Notes under the pieces: model-generated
The model's database searches: none
What the model was told of the DNA's origin: nothing
The model's input: only the letters and a program-made list of their open reading frames with translations
Program-made: the position numbers and the translations under genes
NCBI GenBank assembly: GCA_030916665.1
Contig: JAUPWC010000382.1
Coordinates: 1-17,877 of the forward strand
Direction: 5' to 3'
Length of the DNA: 17,877 bases
DNA from: Verrucomicrobiota bacterium
Lineage (GTDB): Bacteria; Verrucomicrobiota; Verrucomicrobiia; Opitutales; Opitutaceae
Shown: piece by piece, positions 15,946 through 17,877 of the stretch
Layout: the number at the start of each line of letters is the position of its first letter
How positions within the stretch are numbered: position 1 is the stretch's first letter

Positions 15946-16051
15946 CAGTCGGGGTTGGGAGTCCGCGAAAATACGGACACTTTTCGGGGGGAAGCAAGTG
16001 CGGTTCAGACGCTTCGCACCTGCCTTGACCAAGGCGCACTCCACCGGTCTC
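15946..16051. promoter_or_regulatory. Divergent promoter region of the propeller cluster
   Basis: This 106-bp gap separates the minus-strand block from the divergent FG-GAP/UnbV gene. It holds two inverted repeats: CGAAAA-N9-TTTTCG (15966-15986) and GCCTTG-AC-CAAGGC (16022-16035). A minus-strand promoter candidate overlaps the first. For the plus strand, TTGACC (16025-16030) is a -35-like box, with only TCTCAT 17 bases on; if that were the promoter, ATG 16130 rather than 16052 would be the start. Joint control of both directions by one regulator is plausible but unproven. Confidence 0.45.
15968..15997 (-). promoter_or_regulatory. Candidate sigma-70 promoter of the four-gene block
   Basis: On the minus strand TTGCTT (15997-15992) is followed after 18 bases by TATTTT (15973-15968), about 22 bases before ATG 15945. 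The match to TTGACA/TATAAT is partial. The spacer and -10 lie inside the CGAAAA-N9-TTTTCG inverted repeat, where a bound repressor would block transcription. Confidence 0.3.
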
Positions 16052-17877
16052 ATGCGGGCGTTGCTGTCCCCGATTTTCAACCTCCCTCGCCCCCCGGTTG
16101 CCGGGCTTCTCCGGGCCGTCCCCCTTTGGATGTCGCTCGCGCTGCTGGCGGTGACAGCGGCGTCCGCGGCCGAGGGCTTGGTGGCCGAGCCGCTGGCCCC
16201 GCGCGGCACGCCGCGTGGGGCGACGCTGTTCGCAACGCTGCCGCCGGCGCAGACCGGAATTGTCGCCGAGAACCGCTACGCCGATCCGCGCATGTGGACC
16301 GACCGCTATTCGGAAATCATCTACGGCCCGATGGGCACGGGCGTGGCGATCGGCGACTACGACGGCGACGGGCGGCCGGATGTGTTTGTGGTCAGCAAGA
16401 CCGAGCAAAGCCGGCTCTTCCGCAACCTCGGGAACTGGAAGTTCGAGGACGTGACGGCGAAAGCCGGCATCGTCGAACCGGGCAAACCCGGGGGCTGGAC
16501 GCAGGGCGCGGCCTTCGCCGACGTGGACAACGACGGCCGGCTCGACCTCTACCTCTGCCGTTTCGGCGTGCCGAACCAGCTGTTTATGAACCGCGGCGAC
16601 GGCACCTTCCGCGAGGAGGCCGCGGCGCGCGGACTCGCCGTGACCGACGCGAGCGGCATGGGCGCGTTCTGCGACTACGACCGTGACGGCGACCTCGACG
16701 TTTATCTGCAGACCAATCTGTTCGACACCGTGAAGGCGCCGCAGGGGCAGAAGGACTACCTGTTCCGTAACCGCGGCGACGGCACCTTCGAGGACGTGAC
16801 GACGGCGGCCGGCATCTCCCCGATTGAAACCGCCGGGCACTCGGCGACGTGGTGGGACTACGACGGCGACGGCTGGCCCGACCTCTACGTGGCCAACGAC
16901 TATGCGGTGCCCGATTTTCTCTACCGCAACAACCGCGACGGGTCCTTTACCAACGTGATCAACGACGCGATCACCCAGACGCCTCACTCCTCGATGGGCG
17001 CCGACCTCGGCGACGCGGACAACGACGGCCGCGAGGATCTCTTCGTGGCCGACATGGCCGCGACCACGCGGGAGAAGGATCAGCGCGGCATGGCGAAGAT
17101 CCGCGCCATGCTCGACTCGGCCGTCCATCCGTCCGGCGAGGCGTTCCAGTTCATGCGCAACGCGCTGCACCTGAGCACGGGCACCGCGCGGCTGCGCGAG
17201 GGCGCGCAGCTGGCCGGGATCGCCGCCACGGACTGGACCTGGTCGGTGCGCTTCGACGATTTCGACAACGACGGCCGGATCGACCTGCACGTCACCAACG
17301 GCATGATCCGGGAATACCACAACGCCGACCAGCACCAGGTCCTCATGGCGTTGGAGAATCCCGCCGATTCGCGCCGGGCCATGCAGGCGGCCCCGGTTTT
17401 TGCGGAGCGGAACCTGGCGTATCGCAACGAGGGCGCGCTGCAATTCAGGGAAGTCGGCGCCGAGTGGGGGCTGGGACAGCTGAGTGTGAGCTTCGGCGCG
17501 GCCACGGGCGACCTCGACGGCGACGGCGATCTCGACCTCGTCTACGGCAACTACGAGTCGGGCCCGACCGTGCTGCGCAACGACAGCGACACGGGTCACC
17601 GGCTGGTCGTCGAGCTGCGCGGCACGACCTCCAACCGCTTCGGCGTCGGCGCGACCGTGCGGATCAAAACCACGGCCGGCGAACAGGTGCGCACGCTCGT
17701 CCTCGCGCGCGGCTACCTGTCCTCAAGCGAGCCCGTGCTCCACTTCGGCCTGGGCAACGACTCCGCAGTCCGCGAACTCTCTGTCGAGTGGCCGAGCGGA
17801 CACCGCCAGACCTTCGGCAATCTCGCCGTCGATCAGAAGCTGACAATCACCGAACCCGCCGGCCCGGCCCGGCCGAC
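16052..17877 (+). CDS. Secreted FG-GAP/UnbV (CRTAC1-like) protein, 3' end beyond the window
   Basis: Paralogue of the first module of the giant protein at 6838-10443. The window holds 608 codons and no stop. From ATG 16052 there is an Arg-containing n-region, a hydrophobic core (LWMSLALLAVTAASA) and likely cleavage before AEG; ATG 16130, 26 codons later and in frame, and GTG 15998 are alternatives. Seven FG-GAP motifs follow: GDYDGDGRPD, ADVDNDGRLD, DYDRDGDLD, DYDGDGWPD, DADNDGRED, DFDNDGRID and GDLDGDGDLD. A UnbV/ASPIC domain comes at about 515-603 (RGTTSNRFGVGAT, ARGYLSSSEPVLHFGLG, VEWPSGHRQTF). Near-identical stretches with the paralogue include GDGTFREEAAARGL, EKDQRGMA and WTWSVRF. The visible end (TITEPAGPARP) corresponds to the point where the paralogue enters its linker and second module, so this protein may also continue into one. 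It is divergent from the four-gene block across a 106-bp promoter region. Confidence 0.9.
   Translation, partial: MRALLSPIFNLPRPPVAGLLRAVPLWMSLALLAVTAASAAEGLVAEPLAPRGTPRGATLFATLPPAQTGIVAENRYADPRMWTDRYSEIIYGPMGTGVAIGDYDGDGRPDVFVVSKTEQSRLFRNLGNWKFEDVTAKAGIVEPGKPGGWTQGAAFADVDNDGRLDLYLCRFGVPNQLFMNRGDGTFREEAAARGLAVTDASGMGAFCDYDRDGDLDVYLQTNLFDTVKAPQGQKDYLFRNRGDGTFEDVTTAAGISPIETAGHSATWWDYDGDGWPDLYVANDYAVPDFLYRNNRDGSFTNVINDAITQTPHSSMGADLGDADNDGREDLFVADMAATTREKDQRGMAKIRAMLDSAVHPSGEAFQFMRNALHLSTGTARLREGAQLAGIAATDWTWSVRFDDFDNDGRIDLHVTNGMIREYHNADQHQVLMALENPADSRRAMQAAPVFAERNLAYRNEGALQFREVGAEWGLGQLSVSFGAATGDLDGDGDLDLVYGNYESGPTVLRNDSDTGHRLVVELRGTTSNRFGVGATVRIKTTAGEQVRTLVLARGYLSSSEPVLHFGLGNDSAVRELSVEWPSGHRQTFGNLAVDQKLTITEPAGPARP

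Noticed and set aside
15188-17599. 803-residue minus-strand open frame across the divergent promoter
   Set aside because: It runs through parts of two real genes and their promoter, and is antisense to the FG-GAP motifs of the gene at 16052.

Overview
The window looks like chromosomal DNA of a GC-rich, Gram-negative bacterium of the Verrucomicrobiota, most likely near the Opitutaceae. This is inference from three things: a very large TonB-dependent receptor whose mature N-terminus carries the LSPFEVSAEADTGY-type stretch I associate with that group, several long secreted FG-GAP/UnbV proteins, and translation starts that mostly lack a good Shine-Dalgarno. There is no rRNA, tRNA, CRISPR array, insertion sequence or phage gene that I can recognise.

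Left part (1-6368). The first ~840 bases hold at most one small hypothetical gene (298-648, +) of uncertain reality. Then comes a well-conserved xylulokinase (842-2335, -) and, divergently, a 1249-residue TonB-dependent receptor (2564-6313, +). The two starts share a 228-bp intergenic region, and both genes have pyrimidine-rich leaders at the ribosome-binding position. The receptor ends in a very strong intrinsic terminator (6337-6368). Pentose kinase beside an outer-membrane receptor suggests, but does not prove, uptake and use of a pentose-containing carbohydrate.

Middle (6369-6837). About 470 bases without a credible gene contain a ladder of at least eight inverted repeats. These include a REP-like palindrome and a 23-bp hairpin just downstream of the minus-strand cluster.

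Right part (6838-17877). A minus-strand block of four genes reads, in transcription order: a polytopic membrane protein resembling GT-C/STT3-type glycosyltransferases (15945-13603), a seven-repeat FG-GAP lipoprotein (13606-12287), a membrane-anchored TPR protein (12290-10500) and a giant secreted protein with two FG-GAP/UnbV modules (10443-6838). The first three are joined by 4-bp ATGA/GTGA overlaps, so they are almost certainly translationally coupled. A second FG-GAP/UnbV gene (16052 onward, +, cut by the window end) is divergent from the block and closely paralogous to the first module of the giant protein. The two paralogues therefore bracket the other three genes in opposite orientation. 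By motif count each FG-GAP module has seven repeats, as expected for seven-bladed beta-propellers.

Working hypothesis: the right part is an envelope-associated system. The TPR protein and lipoprotein would be anchored in the inner and outer membranes, the UnbV propellers secreted, and the GT-C-like membrane protein could modify or supply glycan for the propellers. No function is established from the sequence, and I regard this cluster as the most interesting part of the window.
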